Below are positions 9,302 through 18,293 of a stretch of DNA of 45,098 nt, in pieces. Under the pieces are notes generated by a model. The model made no database searches. It was not told where the DNA came from and saw only the letters and a list, made by a program, of their open reading frames with translations. The DNA is from Ignavibacteriota bacterium (GTDB lineage: Bacteria; Bacteroidota; Ignavibacteria; Kapaibacteriales; UBA2268): NCBI GenBank assembly GCA_024636855.1, contig JAGXGG010000093.1, positions 1 through 45,098 of the forward strand. The letters are read 5' to 3'. The first letter of the stretch is position 1. Each line of letters starts with the position of its first letter. The position numbers and the translations under genes were made by a program.

Positions 9302-9967
9302 TTATTCACCAAGAATCAGTTCACCTGACTCATTTATTTTTCCAGTTAATATTTTCTTGCTATCACCACGCTTCACTTTTATCGACTCACCAACTCTGCC
9401 ATCTTGCAGTGCTGTACCCAATCCACGAATAGTAACAGCTCCATTAGAAGCAACTACTACTATTTCTTCGCCTCTCTTTACTGTGATATCAGGTAATGTA
9501 TTAATAGAAGTAAATATTTCGCCTTGGTATATTGATTTATTTGCAACTCTACCAACTGGATTTATATATTCTTCTAATTTATCTAATTCAACAAATTCAT
9601 TTGATTTGATTAGCATAGAACTAGTTATATCAGTATTTGCTGGTATATAAGATTTTGATTTGAATACGCTGATTTGTTTCTTCACTGTATAGTGGAATGT
9701 CTGGCTTTTCAGCACTTCTTCATTAACTACAAATTTTAGTTTCACACCATTATTATAAGCCGTGTATTGCTCATCGAAAACAGCTTTTACGTCGTTGTCT
9801 TCTAGTGTTATATCACTGAACTTTGTCATAAAATCTATCTGATAATCATTACCATATTTTTGAATCAAGAAAGTACGACACGCTTCCTCTATCCTATCAG
9901 CAGAAAAAGTCGCTGCATTTATTTGCATCGACATCGCTATTATTAATATGGTTAGTATTGTATTCAT
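9302..9967 (-). CDS. flgA: P-ring assembly chaperone FlgA
   Basis: FlgA is the periplasmic chaperone for FlgI polymerisation. The 221-residue protein has a signal peptide (about 1-19, ending INAA) and, from about residue 90 to the end, an SAF/ChapFlgA domain. Recognisable pieces are SYIPANTDITSSML, NPVGRVANKSIYQGEIF and the C-terminal VASNGAVTIRGLGTALQDG, RVGESIKVK and KILTGKI stretches. Sequence outside the SAF domain is divergent, as usual for FlgA. It lies between flgG and flgH with 1-nt spacers on both sides, inside the same transcription unit. Confidence 0.93.
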   Translation of the reverse strand: MNTILTILIIAMSMQINAATFSADRIEEACRTFLIQKYGNDYQIDFMTKFSDITLEDNDVKAVFDEQYTAYNNGVKLKFVVNEEVLKSQTFHYTVKKQISVFKSKSYIPANTDITSSMLIKSNEFVELDKLEEYINPVGRVANKSIYQGEIFTSINTLPDITVKRGEEIVVVASNGAVTIRGLGTALQDGRVGESIKVKRGDSKKILTGKINESGELILGE

Positions 9968-9968
9968 A

Positions 9969-10757
9969 TTATCGTTTTAGGTTAACCGCAGTATTTAGTA
10001 TTTCATCAGCTGTTCTCACAGATTTAGAGTTAAGCTCATAAGCTCTTTGTGCTGTTATCATATCCACCATTTCCTCTACTACATCTACATTAGAGCTCTC
10101 CAAATGACTTTGGTATATCTCGCCAGTATTATTGCTACCCGGTTGATAGAATATAGGGTCTCCCGAAGCTGGAGATTCTTCGAATAGATTATCACCAATA
10201 GCACGTAATCCTGATGGATTAACGAAACGAGCTAGTTCTATTTGTCCGAGTGTGTCTAGTTCTGTACTACCTTCGGCATATACACCTACTATACCATCAC
10301 GGCTTATTTGTACTTCTACAGCGTCTGAAGGGATTTGGAACCCTGGGTCAAGGAAGTAACCTTGATTATTAACTAGACTACCATTTCTATCCATTCTGAA
10401 GCTACCATCTCTAGTATATGCTTGAGTGTTATCTGGTTTTTGAATTACGAAGAAACCATCGCCGACAATGGCCATATCTAGCTTATTACCCGTTGCAGTT
10501 ATATCACCTTGGGTGAATTGCTTTTTCGTTGCAGAAAGCTGAGTACCACTCCCGATTTGTACTTCGTTTAGTGGTTCTACACCTATTCTTGCGCTATTAC
10601 CAGCTGGTTTTAGAGTTTCATAAAGCAAATCTTGGAACTCTGGTCTAGTTTTCTTGTAACCAGTAGTATTCACATTCGCTATATTATTCGAAATAATCTC
10701 AACAAATCTTTGTTGAGCTGATAGCCCTGTGGCTGCGGTTCTGAGAGTCTTGTCCAT
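9969..10757 (-). CDS. flgG: flagellar distal rod protein FlgG
   Basis: FlgG builds the distal rod that crosses the P and L rings. The 262-residue length is standard. The N-terminal axial motif (TAATGLSAQQRFVEIISNN, then NVNTTGYKK) and the C-terminal motif (SNVDVVEEMVDMITAQRAYE, then NSKSVRTADEIL) are both textbook. The internal GDITATGNKLDMAIVGDGFF and YTRDGSF segments match the FlgG/FlgE fold. It follows the FlgF-like paralogue with a 43-nt spacer, the largest gap within the operon, where an internal start or a processing site could lie. Confidence 0.97.
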   Translation of the reverse strand: MDKTLRTAATGLSAQQRFVEIISNNIANVNTTGYKKTRPEFQDLLYETLKPAGNSARIGVEPLNEVQIGSGTQLSATKKQFTQGDITATGNKLDMAIVGDGFFVIQKPDNTQAYTRDGSFRMDRNGSLVNNQGYFLDPGFQIPSDAVEVQISRDGIVGVYAEGSTELDTLGQIELARFVNPSGLRAIGDNLFEESPASGDPIFYQPGSNNTGEIYQSHLESSNVDVVEEMVDMITAQRAYELNSKSVRTADEILNTAVNLKR

Positions 10758-10800
10758 TTGATACTTCCTGTATTTTGGATCAATTTAATTTTCTTAGTTA

Positions 10801-11577
10801 TTAATAGTATTTACCTAATCCGATAGATTGCTCTAGAGTGTTCTCATTAGTGGTAATTACTTTACTCCCTGCTTCGAATTGACGTTGTAGATTTATCATT
10901 TCTACCATCTCGTCAATTACGTTTACGTTGGAGTTTTCTAGCCATCCTTGGCGTATGTTTACTTTGTCATTTGTCAATTTTTGGTACTGATTGTCATCTG
11001 TTAATATGAAATCAGATGATGATACTTTCTCAAGTACAGCATAGCTATTTGTATCTACTATGTCTAAATTACCTTGGCTTAGATTATTGATGAATATTTC
11101 ACCTGAATTATCTATTCTGACTTCAGCTTTTCGTGTATCAGAATTGAAGTTATCACCTTGCAAAGTACCGAATACGTTGATCCTACCACCACTAGCCATT
11201 AGATATTTGCCGTTAGCTGATATAATATCGCCTTCTTGATTTATCTTGAAATTACCTGCTCTCGTTAGGAATTCTTTCCCTTGCTCATCATTAAGCAAGA
11301 AAAAGCCACTACCATCAATAGCTACATCAAAGTCATTTCCCGTTTGGTCGTAACTTCCTTTGTTGAAATCAATGTATGAGCCGATTGGGGGGTCATTTTG
11401 TTCAGCGCTTCCTGCTATGTTATATAGGTTAGCTTTCGAGTCAATCAGATTACGCTCGAACACAGAATCACGCTTGAAACCCACAGTAGATGCGTTGGCA
11501 ATATTGTTAGATATTACTTCTAGTCGTGTCTGCTGGGACATCATACCCATAGCAGCTGTATATAATTCTTTGATCAT
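10801..11577 (-). CDS. flgF: flagellar proximal rod protein FlgF
   Basis: This is a second FlgG-family axial protein of 258 residues. It has the same N- and C-terminal rod motifs (VISNNIANASTVGFKRD; SNVNVIDEMVEMINLQRQFE) but diverges in the middle (GSYDQTGNDFDVAIDGSGFF, FLTRAGNFKINQEG). The order FlgF then FlgG is the standard pairing, and the divergent copy at this position is FlgF, a proximal rod component. The start is the ATG that gives the conserved MIKELYTAAMGMMSQQ opening, 11 nt after the stop of the small gene upstream. Confidence 0.92.
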   Translation of the reverse strand: MIKELYTAAMGMMSQQTRLEVISNNIANASTVGFKRDSVFERNLIDSKANLYNIAGSAEQNDPPIGSYIDFNKGSYDQTGNDFDVAIDGSGFFLLNDEQGKEFLTRAGNFKINQEGDIISANGKYLMASGGRINVFGTLQGDNFNSDTRKAEVRIDNSGEIFINNLSQGNLDIVDTNSYAVLEKVSSSDFILTDDNQYQKLTNDKVNIRQGWLENSNVNVIDEMVEMINLQRQFEAGSKVITTNENTLEQSIGLGKYY

Positions 11578-11588
11578 GGGAATCCTTC

Positions 11589-11846
11589 CTAATCAATTTC
11601 TTCTATTATTTTCATTATTAAAGCCAAATCGTCTTCCTCTGATTTTAACTTTGTGGATAGAGTTTTAACTAATTTCATCAACTCTTCTTTAGAACTTTCG
11701 TCCTTATTGCCTATTTGGACTAAGAGTTTTTCGATTATACTCTTTTTATCGATGCTACTTTCTGCACCATAAGCCCTTAAGAAATTGTTAATCTTTTTAT
11801 CCATTTGATTGTTCTGCAATGTATATGCCAAATCTTTTTGGGGCAT
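11589..11846 (-). CDS. unknown 85-aa protein, first gene of the flagellar operon
   Basis: The small, charged, mostly helical protein (Lys, Glu and Leu rich, ending LALIMKIIEEID) has no signal peptide or membrane segment. It lies 11 nt ahead of flgF on the same strand and is the first reading frame of the flagellar operon. The start is uncertain: ATG at 11846 gives 85 residues, while the internal ATG at 11804 (MDKKINNFL) gives 71; neither has a strong Shine-Dalgarno. I recognise no family. Its size and helicity would suit a small export chaperone, anti-sigma factor or regulator, but no FlgM signature is visible, so function is left open. Confidence 0.65.
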   Translation of the reverse strand: MPQKDLAYTLQNNQMDKKINNFLRAYGAESSIDKKSIIEKLLVQIGNKDESSKEELMKLVKTLSTKLKSEEDDLALIMKIIEEID

Positions 11847-11968
11847 ATATCTATTGTATGTAATTATTAATATAGTGTAAGTTAGATAAATTTCAACTTA
11901 TTTACAAAAGGAATATTTATAGAATTAATTTTGTACAATATAAGCCAATAAGTTCGAAAATTAGCCAC

Positions 11969-13183
11969 TTATGAAAATCGTAAAACTTTAACTGGTCTTA
12001 TCTTGGAGGAAACTATAGATGGTATAAGCACTACAATCGCTGAGATTACCACAGCATTGAAAATAACTATGAGATAATGCCATGGATTGATGCTTATCGG
12101 TACAGTATCTAAGAAATAAACGCTACTATCAAGAGAGATAAATCCAAATTGCTGTTGGAGTATAGAAAGAATTAAGGCCACAATACCACCTGTAAGTGCA
12201 GCTTTCAAAGCCAATCGAACTCCAATGAAAACGAAAATCTTGATTATATCTTTAGAGGGCATTCCTAGCACTTTCATTATTCCGATTTGTCGCGTCTTTT
12301 CTACAATCAATATAAGTAGCATGGTCACTACATTGAGTACTGCAACTATAGTTATAATTCCTAGTACCAATGGGATTGGTTCTTTTTGTACTTGTATCCA
12401 TATAAGCGCCATTCGCTGGTAATCGAATACATTTTTTGACATATAGGGGAACTGCAATTTATTAGCAAGTTCATCAGTTGTAGAAGCTATATTATTTTTC
12501 TCCTTGACTGATAGTTCTAACCGAGTTGCATTCCCAGATTCTATATCGAAGAAGCTTTGGGTAGTTAGTAGTGGGGCTATTATAATTGAATTATCATATT
12601 CGCCCAACCCTGTATCATAAAGGGCAACTATTTTGAACTTAGATATCTTAGTTTTGGGAATAGATTGTTCTTCAGCATCAATAGAATAGATAACTACATT
12701 GTCACCTACATTATAGCCCATTTTCTTAGCAACTTTTTCGCTAATTATTACTTCTTTCGCACTATCAGAAGTAAAACCAAATTTCCCATTTTCGATATTC
12801 TGTTTAAAATTATTGATGTCATTTCTGTAATCTATTCCTCTGAGAATAAAACCATCTATGTCATTCTTTTTTCTAACTATTACTGGTTTCTCAATTACTT
12901 CTGAAACCCCAGCAATTGCTAAACCTGAAAAATCAATACTATCGCGGCTCACGAACCCACCTTTCATATTCACAATAGAGATATCGGATGTGAATTTGGC
13001 AGTCGTCTCAGTCAGCATATCCTCAAATCCATCGAGTATAGACAAAGACATAATCAACGCAAAACTACCGATGAATACGGAGAAAAATGCAGCCCGAGTG
13101 GTAAATTTGATAATCTTACCACTTCCACGAGTATCGTGAAATTTGTCTATAAAGTATTTGATTTGTGTGAATTTCATATTCAT
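11969..13183 (-). CDS. LolC/LolE-type ABC transporter permease
   Basis: The 404-residue inner-membrane protein has one N-terminal TM segment (about 30-52, AAFFSVFIGSFALIMSLSIL), a large periplasmic MacB/PCD-like domain (about 55-260), and a C-terminal FtsX-type three-TM block (from about 270, with VVTMLLILIVEKTRQIGIMK). This topology is that of LolC/LolE, which extract lipoproteins from the inner membrane for transfer to LolA. The signature ILDGFEDML after TM1 is typical of the family. No ATPase gene (LolD) is adjacent, so the partner must be elsewhere. Two ATG codons (13183, 13177) could start it. MacB-like transport cannot be excluded. Confidence 0.85.
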   Translation of the reverse strand: MNMKFTQIKYFIDKFHDTRGSGKIIKFTTRAAFFSVFIGSFALIMSLSILDGFEDMLTETTAKFTSDISIVNMKGGFVSRDSIDFSGLAIAGVSEVIEKPVIVRKKNDIDGFILRGIDYRNDINNFKQNIENGKFGFTSDSAKEVIISEKVAKKMGYNVGDNVVIYSIDAEEQSIPKTKISKFKIVALYDTGLGEYDNSIIIAPLLTTQSFFDIESGNATRLELSVKEKNNIASTTDELANKLQFPYMSKNVFDYQRMALIWIQVQKEPIPLVLGIITIVAVLNVVTMLLILIVEKTRQIGIMKVLGMPSKDIIKIFVFIGVRLALKAALTGGIVALILSILQQQFGFISLDSSVYFLDTVPISINPWHYLIVIFNAVVISAIVVLIPSIVSSKIRPVKVLRFS

Positions 13184-13270
13184 TAATTTACAGAATAAAT
13201 ATTATCTACGAAGAAAAGGTGTAAGCAATTTTTCAACGTGAGTAATACAAAGTGAAATAAAGGAGCTATC

Positions 13271-13552
13271 TCAAAACTTATAAGTTCTAACGCTAAATTC
13301 TGTACCTGGGATTGGCTTTGTATTCAAATCGAATTCTACTATTTTATATTCAAATGGTCTGAATTCGGAAAATATACGAAGTACCCATTTATTCTTCTTG
13401 AACATTTTCTTAGGTAATCTCTCGACCTCAAATATTGGGTTTTTTATTTTTTCGCTCTTACTTTCATTTATCAATTTCACCTTGATAACTACACTATCAT
13501 TAACATGATATGTATCTAGTATTATTATCTTCAGATTGTTTGTGATGCTCAT
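13271..13552 (-). CDS. hypothetical 93-aa protein, beta-rich
   Basis: The short Lys-rich protein has no signal peptide or membrane segment. The alternating hydrophobic pattern (DSVVIKVKLINESKSEKIKNP, then KIVEFDLNTKPIPGTEFSVRTYKF) suggests a small beta-sandwich of the Ig/DUF type, as often found in domains with two sheets of conserved strands. It lies 87 nt upstream of the permease on the same strand and 198 nt downstream of the DUF2490 gene. No family recognised, and coding status rests on the clean open frame and sensible composition. Confidence 0.55.
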   Translation of the reverse strand: MSITNNLKIIILDTYHVNDSVVIKVKLINESKSEKIKNPIFEVERLPKKMFKKNKWVLRIFSEFRPFEYKIVEFDLNTKPIPGTEFSVRTYKF

Positions 13553-13641
13553 TGCTATAAAAGAAGTTGCGATTATATCAGATTATTTCACACCAATTTA
13601 ATCAATATATCCTACTAAATCAGTATATCTGAATAATTAAA

Positions 13642-13673
13642 AAAGAGCGCTAGGAAGTAACCGTGCACTCTTT
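13642..13673 (-). terminator. probable intrinsic terminator downstream of DUF2490 gene
   Basis: A 9-bp inverted repeat with one mismatch (AAAGAGCGC at 13642-13650, GCACTCTTT at 13665-13673) can extend by two G-C pairs towards the loop. Read on the minus strand, the hairpin runs straight into a T-rich stretch (complement of the A run at 13638-13644). It lies about 80 nt after the stop of the DUF2490 gene at 13751. Confidence 0.55.
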
Positions 13674-13702
13674 ATAATATTCTTTTTTTTCGCTTCAGTG
13701 AC

Positions 13703-13718
13703 TTTTCGGAGTGAGTTT
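13703..13718 (+). repeat. intergenic repeat, copy 1
   Basis: The 16 bases TTTTCGGAGTGAGTTT are repeated exactly at 14546-14561. In both places they are preceded by a T-run and a half-conserved 11-12 bp stretch (from about 13684 here). Both copies lie just downstream of a minus-strand stop codon. A related, gapped version (TTCGAGTTGAGCGTTATTTTCATT) is at 18354-18377. A 16-bp match in AT-rich DNA of this size could arise by chance, so the element call is tentative. Confidence 0.35.
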
Positions 13719-13750
13719 TATTTTTATTGGACAGATTAATATATTCCGAC

Positions 13751-14407
13751 TCAAAAACTAATAAAAGAAATTATATTTATCTGGTCTCTATTTTCACTAC
13801 CCAAAAATTGATTCATATATCCTAGCTCAAAACGCATATTGCTATTCACTTTGTAGCCAATGCCTCCGTAGAACCTGTTACGGTCGAATACATTCCCTTC
13901 TGAATTGATGAATAGCTCATTGTAAAAAGATAGATAGGTTGTATTATCAACTAGTTCTGCATTATTCAAGGGTATATTAAACGCTAGAAAATAACGGAAT
14001 CTAAGCTTGAAATCATCTTCTACGAAACGCTGCTCGAAACGATACCTATGCTGCAAATTTATAATTCCTATTGATTGTTTGGTTATGAATTGTTGGTAGA
14101 TTCTATGCTCGTTAATGTCTATTTTATCATCAGAAAGTTCTAAGTAATTCTGACTAAGTATATAGCCGTAGCCCAGCAATATGTTATTATTCCCCTCTGT
14201 CAAATTATAGCCAAGACCTGTACGGAGGAGCAATTGTTCCAAATCTCCGATAGCGTTATAGTTCCTGTATTGTACTTCGTGATGCCAATTGAACTCCTTA
14301 TCGATTTCCTTATTGCCGAAGTATATCATCCAATTACCCAGATCACTATCCTGAGAAAAGGAAGCAAAAGGTACCAGAAAGAGTAAAAGTAAATAAATAT
14401 TTTTCAT
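13751..14407 (-). CDS. DUF2490 outer-membrane beta-barrel protein
   Basis: The protein (218 residues from ATG 14407) has a signal peptide ending at about residue 18 (PFASFSQ) and then a barrel-like pattern of alternating residues. The opening DSDLGNWMIYFGNKEIDKEF and the following EVQYRNY, QLLLRTGLGYNL, NNILLGYGYI and EHRIYQQF strands match the DUF2490 family of small outer-membrane barrels in Bacteroidota. It ends in an aromatic-rich strand (ISFISF), as barrels do. I choose ATG 14407, which begins the signal peptide, over a GTG 12 nt upstream. Role unknown. Confidence 0.85.
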   Translation of the reverse strand: MKNIYLLLLFLVPFASFSQDSDLGNWMIYFGNKEIDKEFNWHHEVQYRNYNAIGDLEQLLLRTGLGYNLTEGNNNILLGYGYILSQNYLELSDDKIDINEHRIYQQFITKQSIGIINLQHRYRFEQRFVEDDFKLRFRYFLAFNIPLNNAELVDNTTYLSFYNELFINSEGNVFDRNRFYGGIGYKVNSNMRFELGYMNQFLGSENRDQINIISFISF

Positions 14408-14545
14408 TTCATAAGCCACGTAATAATAATATAGACTTTTCGTAACGAATAGAAAGCAGGTGTATTTAATAAGGGGCTAATTTTATTTAGGGCTAGCATG
14501 GTCTATTGCTGCACTTAGTTCAGAATACTTTTTTGCCTCGGTTAG

Positions 14546-14561
14546 TTTTCGGAGTGAGTTT
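14546..14561 (+). repeat. intergenic repeat, copy 2
   Basis: Exact second copy of the 16-mer at 13703-13718, again preceded by a T-run and GCCTCGGTTAG. It begins 11 nt beyond the stop codon of the restriction-modification gene. Copies 1 and 2 are direct repeats flanking the DUF2490 gene; copy 2 and the related sequence at 18354 bracket the restriction-modification gene. Confidence 0.35.
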
Positions 14562-14571
14562 AGTGTAATCT

Positions 14572-17500
14572 CTACAAATACTTCTTAAGTATTGCTTCTT
14601 TTTGAGCTGGTATATCTGCTATTTGCTCTTCTAACTTTGCGATTTCAGATTCAATAATCTCTATCTCAGCTACTATTTTCTCTTGTTCCGAAAGTGGAGG
14701 AAGTGGGATTTTGATGCCTTGTATTCTATCAATTGAAGCTCTTTTTGTTCTAGAGAATTCAATCGATTTACCTTCTTGTAATAAAGCATAAGCAAGATAC
14801 TTTTCTTTTATTATTGGCTTCTTTATTCTCAATATACCGCAATGGTCAGTAGGATAGAAAGGTTGCTCCGCAGGGATAATATTAACCATCCAATCGCCAT
14901 CTATACCCCAAACAATAGAATCAACACTAAAATCTTCTAATTGCTTTTTATCAATAAAACCAAATGGTAAAAAAACATTGGCACTATAAACTGGATATTT
15001 ACCATCTATTTTAATCTCACTTTTTAATACGCGTTTTCCAATTCCTGTTTCAAATACAGAATTATCACTTAATCTAATAGTCTTTTTAGTTTGTTGAAAT
15101 AAAATTTCTAAAAAATTTGAAATTTCCAGATTTTTCTGTTTTATTTCGTCAACTGCTTTTTGTTCTTTACTTTCCAAAACCTCTATTTCAGCAACTATTT
15201 TTTCCTGAATGTCGAGAGGTGGGATAGGGATTTTTATGTTAGATAAATATTTAAAATGTCTTTCATATTTATCTTTATTATAAATTAAGTTTTTACCCAA
15301 AATATCAAGAAACAAATAGAAATATTTTATATTAAATTTATTGTTTGGTTTTAACAATACTGTACCATCTGCCCCCCTTAAAAATGGAAATTCAATAAAT
15401 TTAAAAGTACAAGAATGGTCTCCAAATAGTATTATTGGCAAGTCTAAAATCGTTTTACTATTTTCTGAATATCCAGAAACTAATTTATCTTTTTCTTGCG
15501 TTATGACAGGTGTAGAACCGCTCTCTAGGATTTTTGATTTTGGAATTTTGGTGGTGTTTCCAACTATATTTACGAGGGCATTTTCCAAGTAGACTTGCTC
15601 CCACTTACTTTCTATCTTTACTTTTTTTTTAATTGATAGTGAAATGCTCTTCTCGAAATCTGAACGGTCGTAAGTTAGCATATCTACTAAGTTTTGGTAA
15701 CTTATATTCTTTTTTAACTTCTCTGGTATCGTTAAATCATATTCATTGTTGAATGCTTTGTAAATATAAGTACTCGCTTTCTCTGGGTTGACAAAGTCAT
15801 CTGCATCATATAGATGAGTGCATTCGTCTATTGATTTGCTACGTTGTATTGGGTGTATTCCTTCGTTACCACGGCGATTACTAAATTCATATCCTAAAAA
15901 TCGTTTTTCTTCGCTTTTTTGACCAGTCTTAACTAATACTAATTTCTGTGAGTAAGTTAATATAAAGTAAAGTAATTTATCTTGTTCAATTGCAATTATC
16001 TTATTTGATAATTCTTTTTCTTTCTTTACTTTTATATTCTTTTTGTACTCTTGATATATCTCGTGCTGTAATACTTTTTCGTTCGGTTTACTTTGCATTA
16101 GAGTTTTATAATCATCGAATGATATTGTATCCCAGACTTGAGCCAAATATTTGGTAATAGGGTTTTCTATTCCATTGATTGTTACATCTTGCAGATTGAC
16201 AAAACTCTTTTTGGTTGCTTCTTCTATATTATAAGCATCAGCATTGTTTCTACGTCTCAAAAATAGAGTAACCGTATTAGTGCCAGTAGCCATAAAAGTA
16301 TTAGAGCCAAGCTCTGCAATTCCAACTATCTCGAAATACTTCAGCAGAATTTCTCTTGTTTGCGAATATATACCCGTATTGCTCAGAATACTACTTGGTA
16401 GTATAATCCCAGCAACACCACCATCTTTTAAAAGTTGCTTAGTTCTTTCTATGAACAGACATTCTATTTCAGAACTTTGGTCGGTTAGTCTGTTATATAG
16501 ATCAAATCCAACTTTTGATTTCTCTTCATCCATTTGAGATTTGAAAGAAGAAACAGAATAAGGAGGATTAGATATAATAATATCAAATTGCTTATTGTCT
16601 TGCGGATATGTTCTATCCGTTTCAGTAAGTAAATCTTTGTATTCATTAGCTGTAGCAAAGTCAGCAAGCCCATCACCGTGAATTACTTTAGCTAGTCCAT
16701 CACCATGCAAATAGCAACTAACTTTAGCAGTTTTTACTAATCTATAATCTTTTTCTATTCCATATATATATTTTTCTGCCCAATCGAATTGAACTCTTTG
16801 GAAACCGTCTATTTGCTTTCTTGTTTCTGGCTTGTAATCATCAAGAGAAAGTATATCAATATACTTCTGTATTTCTTCCATCGATTCAGTAATAAAGTGA
16901 CCACTACCCGCTGCGTAATCAATTATGTTAGGAAGTAAATCATTTTTATTTCCTTGCACTATCTTCTGTGCTGTTATCTCACGAATTGGTAAACTTTTTA
17001 TAATAAATCGAGCTAATGGGACAGGTGTAAAGAACTGACCCGACTCTTGTTTTAGTCCTGTAGTCAGTAGCATTTCAAAAAAATCACTAAGGAATTGTTG
17101 ACGGTAATTATATCGAATTTTGAAGCCCTGTAGTAGTTGAACTACTTCTTTAACTACTTTAGCGTTTTCTTGAAATGACGCATCATCGTAAACTTCTTTT
17201 ATGGCAAATTCATTATTCTTTTTTAGTCTTATTTCAGTTAGAATATCTTTTATTTCATCTCTATATTTTTCTTCTACTTGTTGGAATCTATTATCAAACT
17301 CACTGTCGCTCACATCAGATACTTTCTTTTCTAACAGTTCTTTCATTCCTCTTCTGTATAAATCAGTTAACCTCTTTTGAAATGAGATATGATCATCTTC
17401 ACCTTCTCTCCACTGGAAATGTAACTGTTCATCAGGATTTCTATTTTCATCTACTATCTTACAAAGAAAAAGAGTAAATATTTTATTGAAGGCATTTGGC

Positions 17501-18225
17501 TTATCAGAGACTACGTTGTGTCTTAATATTTCCAAAAACCTATTGAATATAAAGCTACTGTCTTCTTGTTTAATTTCAATTAGGTCATTCTTTGTTAGTG
17601 CTTTACTCTGAAATTCATAAGGTGTAACCCAACTGTCGAAAACACCATTCGATTTTGGTAGTTTATTCCATCTTTCAAAAAAATCTTTTACATTACCTGT
17701 TTGGCGGTAATCTTCTTCTATTTTTATTATCTCATTTCTGTATTTAATACTCTTACCGTCTAATGATGAGGCATACAGCATTAGAATGTCTGCATCCTTA
17801 TCTTGTTGGAAGTAAGTGAAAAGCTGACCACCATTTCGTTCCAAGTTTTTAAATTCTTTGTCGAATTCAGTTCCCCAAGTCTTACATTCTATCATTAGAT
17901 AAGCTGACCCATTATCATGACTAACTAGAATGTCTAATCTACCACTAGTTCCATGTCCAGTTTTCCAAGTTTTTTCTAATGTGATATTCTGAGGTTGGTA
18001 TCCTTTTTCGAGTAATCTATCAACGCATTCGAGCACAACCCAATTTTCAGGTTGAGAGAAGTTTAGTGTGGTGCTACTTTCTAAGTTTATTCTATTGCCA
18101 TAATTGAACTTTTGATTTTTTAAATCTATTTCAATACAGTAATCCTGATACTTTTTATAAAAGATATCAGACGTATTTTCTTTAGGCAAAAAGCCTAGAG
18201 CCTTTATTAACTCTTTTTCTTTCAT
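14572..18225 (-). CDS. single-chain restriction-modification-specificity enzyme (Type IIG/IIB-like)
   Basis: The 1217-residue protein joins three functions. Residues about 90-120 carry a PD-(D/E)xK-type nuclease core (GRLDILVSHD, then IECKTWG). Residues about 220-700 are an HsdM-type N6-adenine methyltransferase: SAM motif I AAGSGHF near 436 and catalytic NPPY near 552. Residues about 880-1217 hold two HsdS-like target-recognition domains, each closed by the conserved helix entry (IPPLDIQEKIVAEIE near 1000; PLPPLSEQEKIVAEIE near 1175). This R-M-S order with two recognition domains matches single-polypeptide Type IIB enzymes such as AloI, which recognise a bipartite site. No controller, separate hsdR or helicase gene is adjacent. 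It appears intact. Confidence 0.9.
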   Translation of the reverse strand: MKEKELIKALGFLPKENTSDIFYKKYQDYCIEIDLKNQKFNYGNRINLESSTTLNFSQPENWVVLECVDRLLEKGYQPQNITLEKTWKTGHGTSGRLDILVSHDNGSAYLMIECKTWGTEFDKEFKNLERNGGQLFTYFQQDKDADILMLYASSLDGKSIKYRNEIIKIEEDYRQTGNVKDFFERWNKLPKSNGVFDSWVTPYEFQSKALTKNDLIEIKQEDSSFIFNRFLEILRHNVVSDKPNAFNKIFTLFLCKIVDENRNPDEQLHFQWREGEDDHISFQKRLTDLYRRGMKELLEKKVSDVSDSEFDNRFQQVEEKYRDEIKDILTEIRLKKNNEFAIKEVYDDASFQENAKVVKEVVQLLQGFKIRYNYRQQFLSDFFEMLLTTGLKQESGQFFTPVPLARFIIKSLPIREITAQKIVQGNKNDLLPNIIDYAAGSGHFITESMEEIQKYIDILSLDDYKPETRKQIDGFQRVQFDWAEKYIYGIEKDYRLVKTAKVSCYLHGDGLAKVIHGDGLADFATANEYKDLLTETDRTYPQDNKQFDIIISNPPYSVSSFKSQMDEEKSKVGFDLYNRLTDQSSEIECLFIERTKQLLKDGGVAGIILPSSILSNTGIYSQTREILLKYFEIVGIAELGSNTFMATGTNTVTLFLRRRNNADAYNIEEATKKSFVNLQDVTINGIENPITKYLAQVWDTISFDDYKTLMQSKPNEKVLQHEIYQEYKKNIKVKKEKELSNKIIAIEQDKLLYFILTYSQKLVLVKTGQKSEEKRFLGYEFSNRRGNEGIHPIQRSKSIDECTHLYDADDFVNPEKASTYIYKAFNNEYDLTIPEKLKKNISYQNLVDMLTYDRSDFEKSISLSIKKKVKIESKWEQVYLENALVNIVGNTTKIPKSKILESGSTPVITQEKDKLVSGYSENSKTILDLPIILFGDHSCTFKFIEFPFLRGADGTVLLKPNNKFNIKYFYLFLDILGKNLIYNKDKYERHFKYLSNIKIPIPPLDIQEKIVAEIEVLESKEQKAVDEIKQKNLEISNFLEILFQQTKKTIRLSDNSVFETGIGKRVLKSEIKIDGKYPVYSANVFLPFGFIDKKQLEDFSVDSIVWGIDGDWMVNIIPAEQPFYPTDHCGILRIKKPIIKEKYLAYALLQEGKSIEFSRTKRASIDRIQGIKIPLPPLSEQEKIVAEIEIIESEIAKLEEQIADIPAQKEAILKKYL

Positions 18226-18276
18226 TATTGGAACAAAATTAATTTAAGTAGTAGAAAGTTAACAAATATAACAAAA

Positions 18277-18293
18277 TGTAAACTTTATTTACA
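18277..18293. promoter_or_regulatory. inverted repeat upstream of the restriction-modification gene
   Basis: TGTAAA, 5 nt, TTTACA: a perfect 6-bp inverted repeat 52-68 nt upstream of the restriction-modification start at 18225, within the spacer to divergent rsmI. Symmetric spacing suits a dimeric repressor or activator, but AT-rich palindromes are common by chance. Confidence 0.25.

Noticed and set aside
11860-11960. Sigma-54-like sequence upstream of the flagellar operon (TTGGCTTATATTGTAC on the minus strand)
   Set aside because: The -24 and -12 elements are two bases too close, so sigma-54 could not use it.
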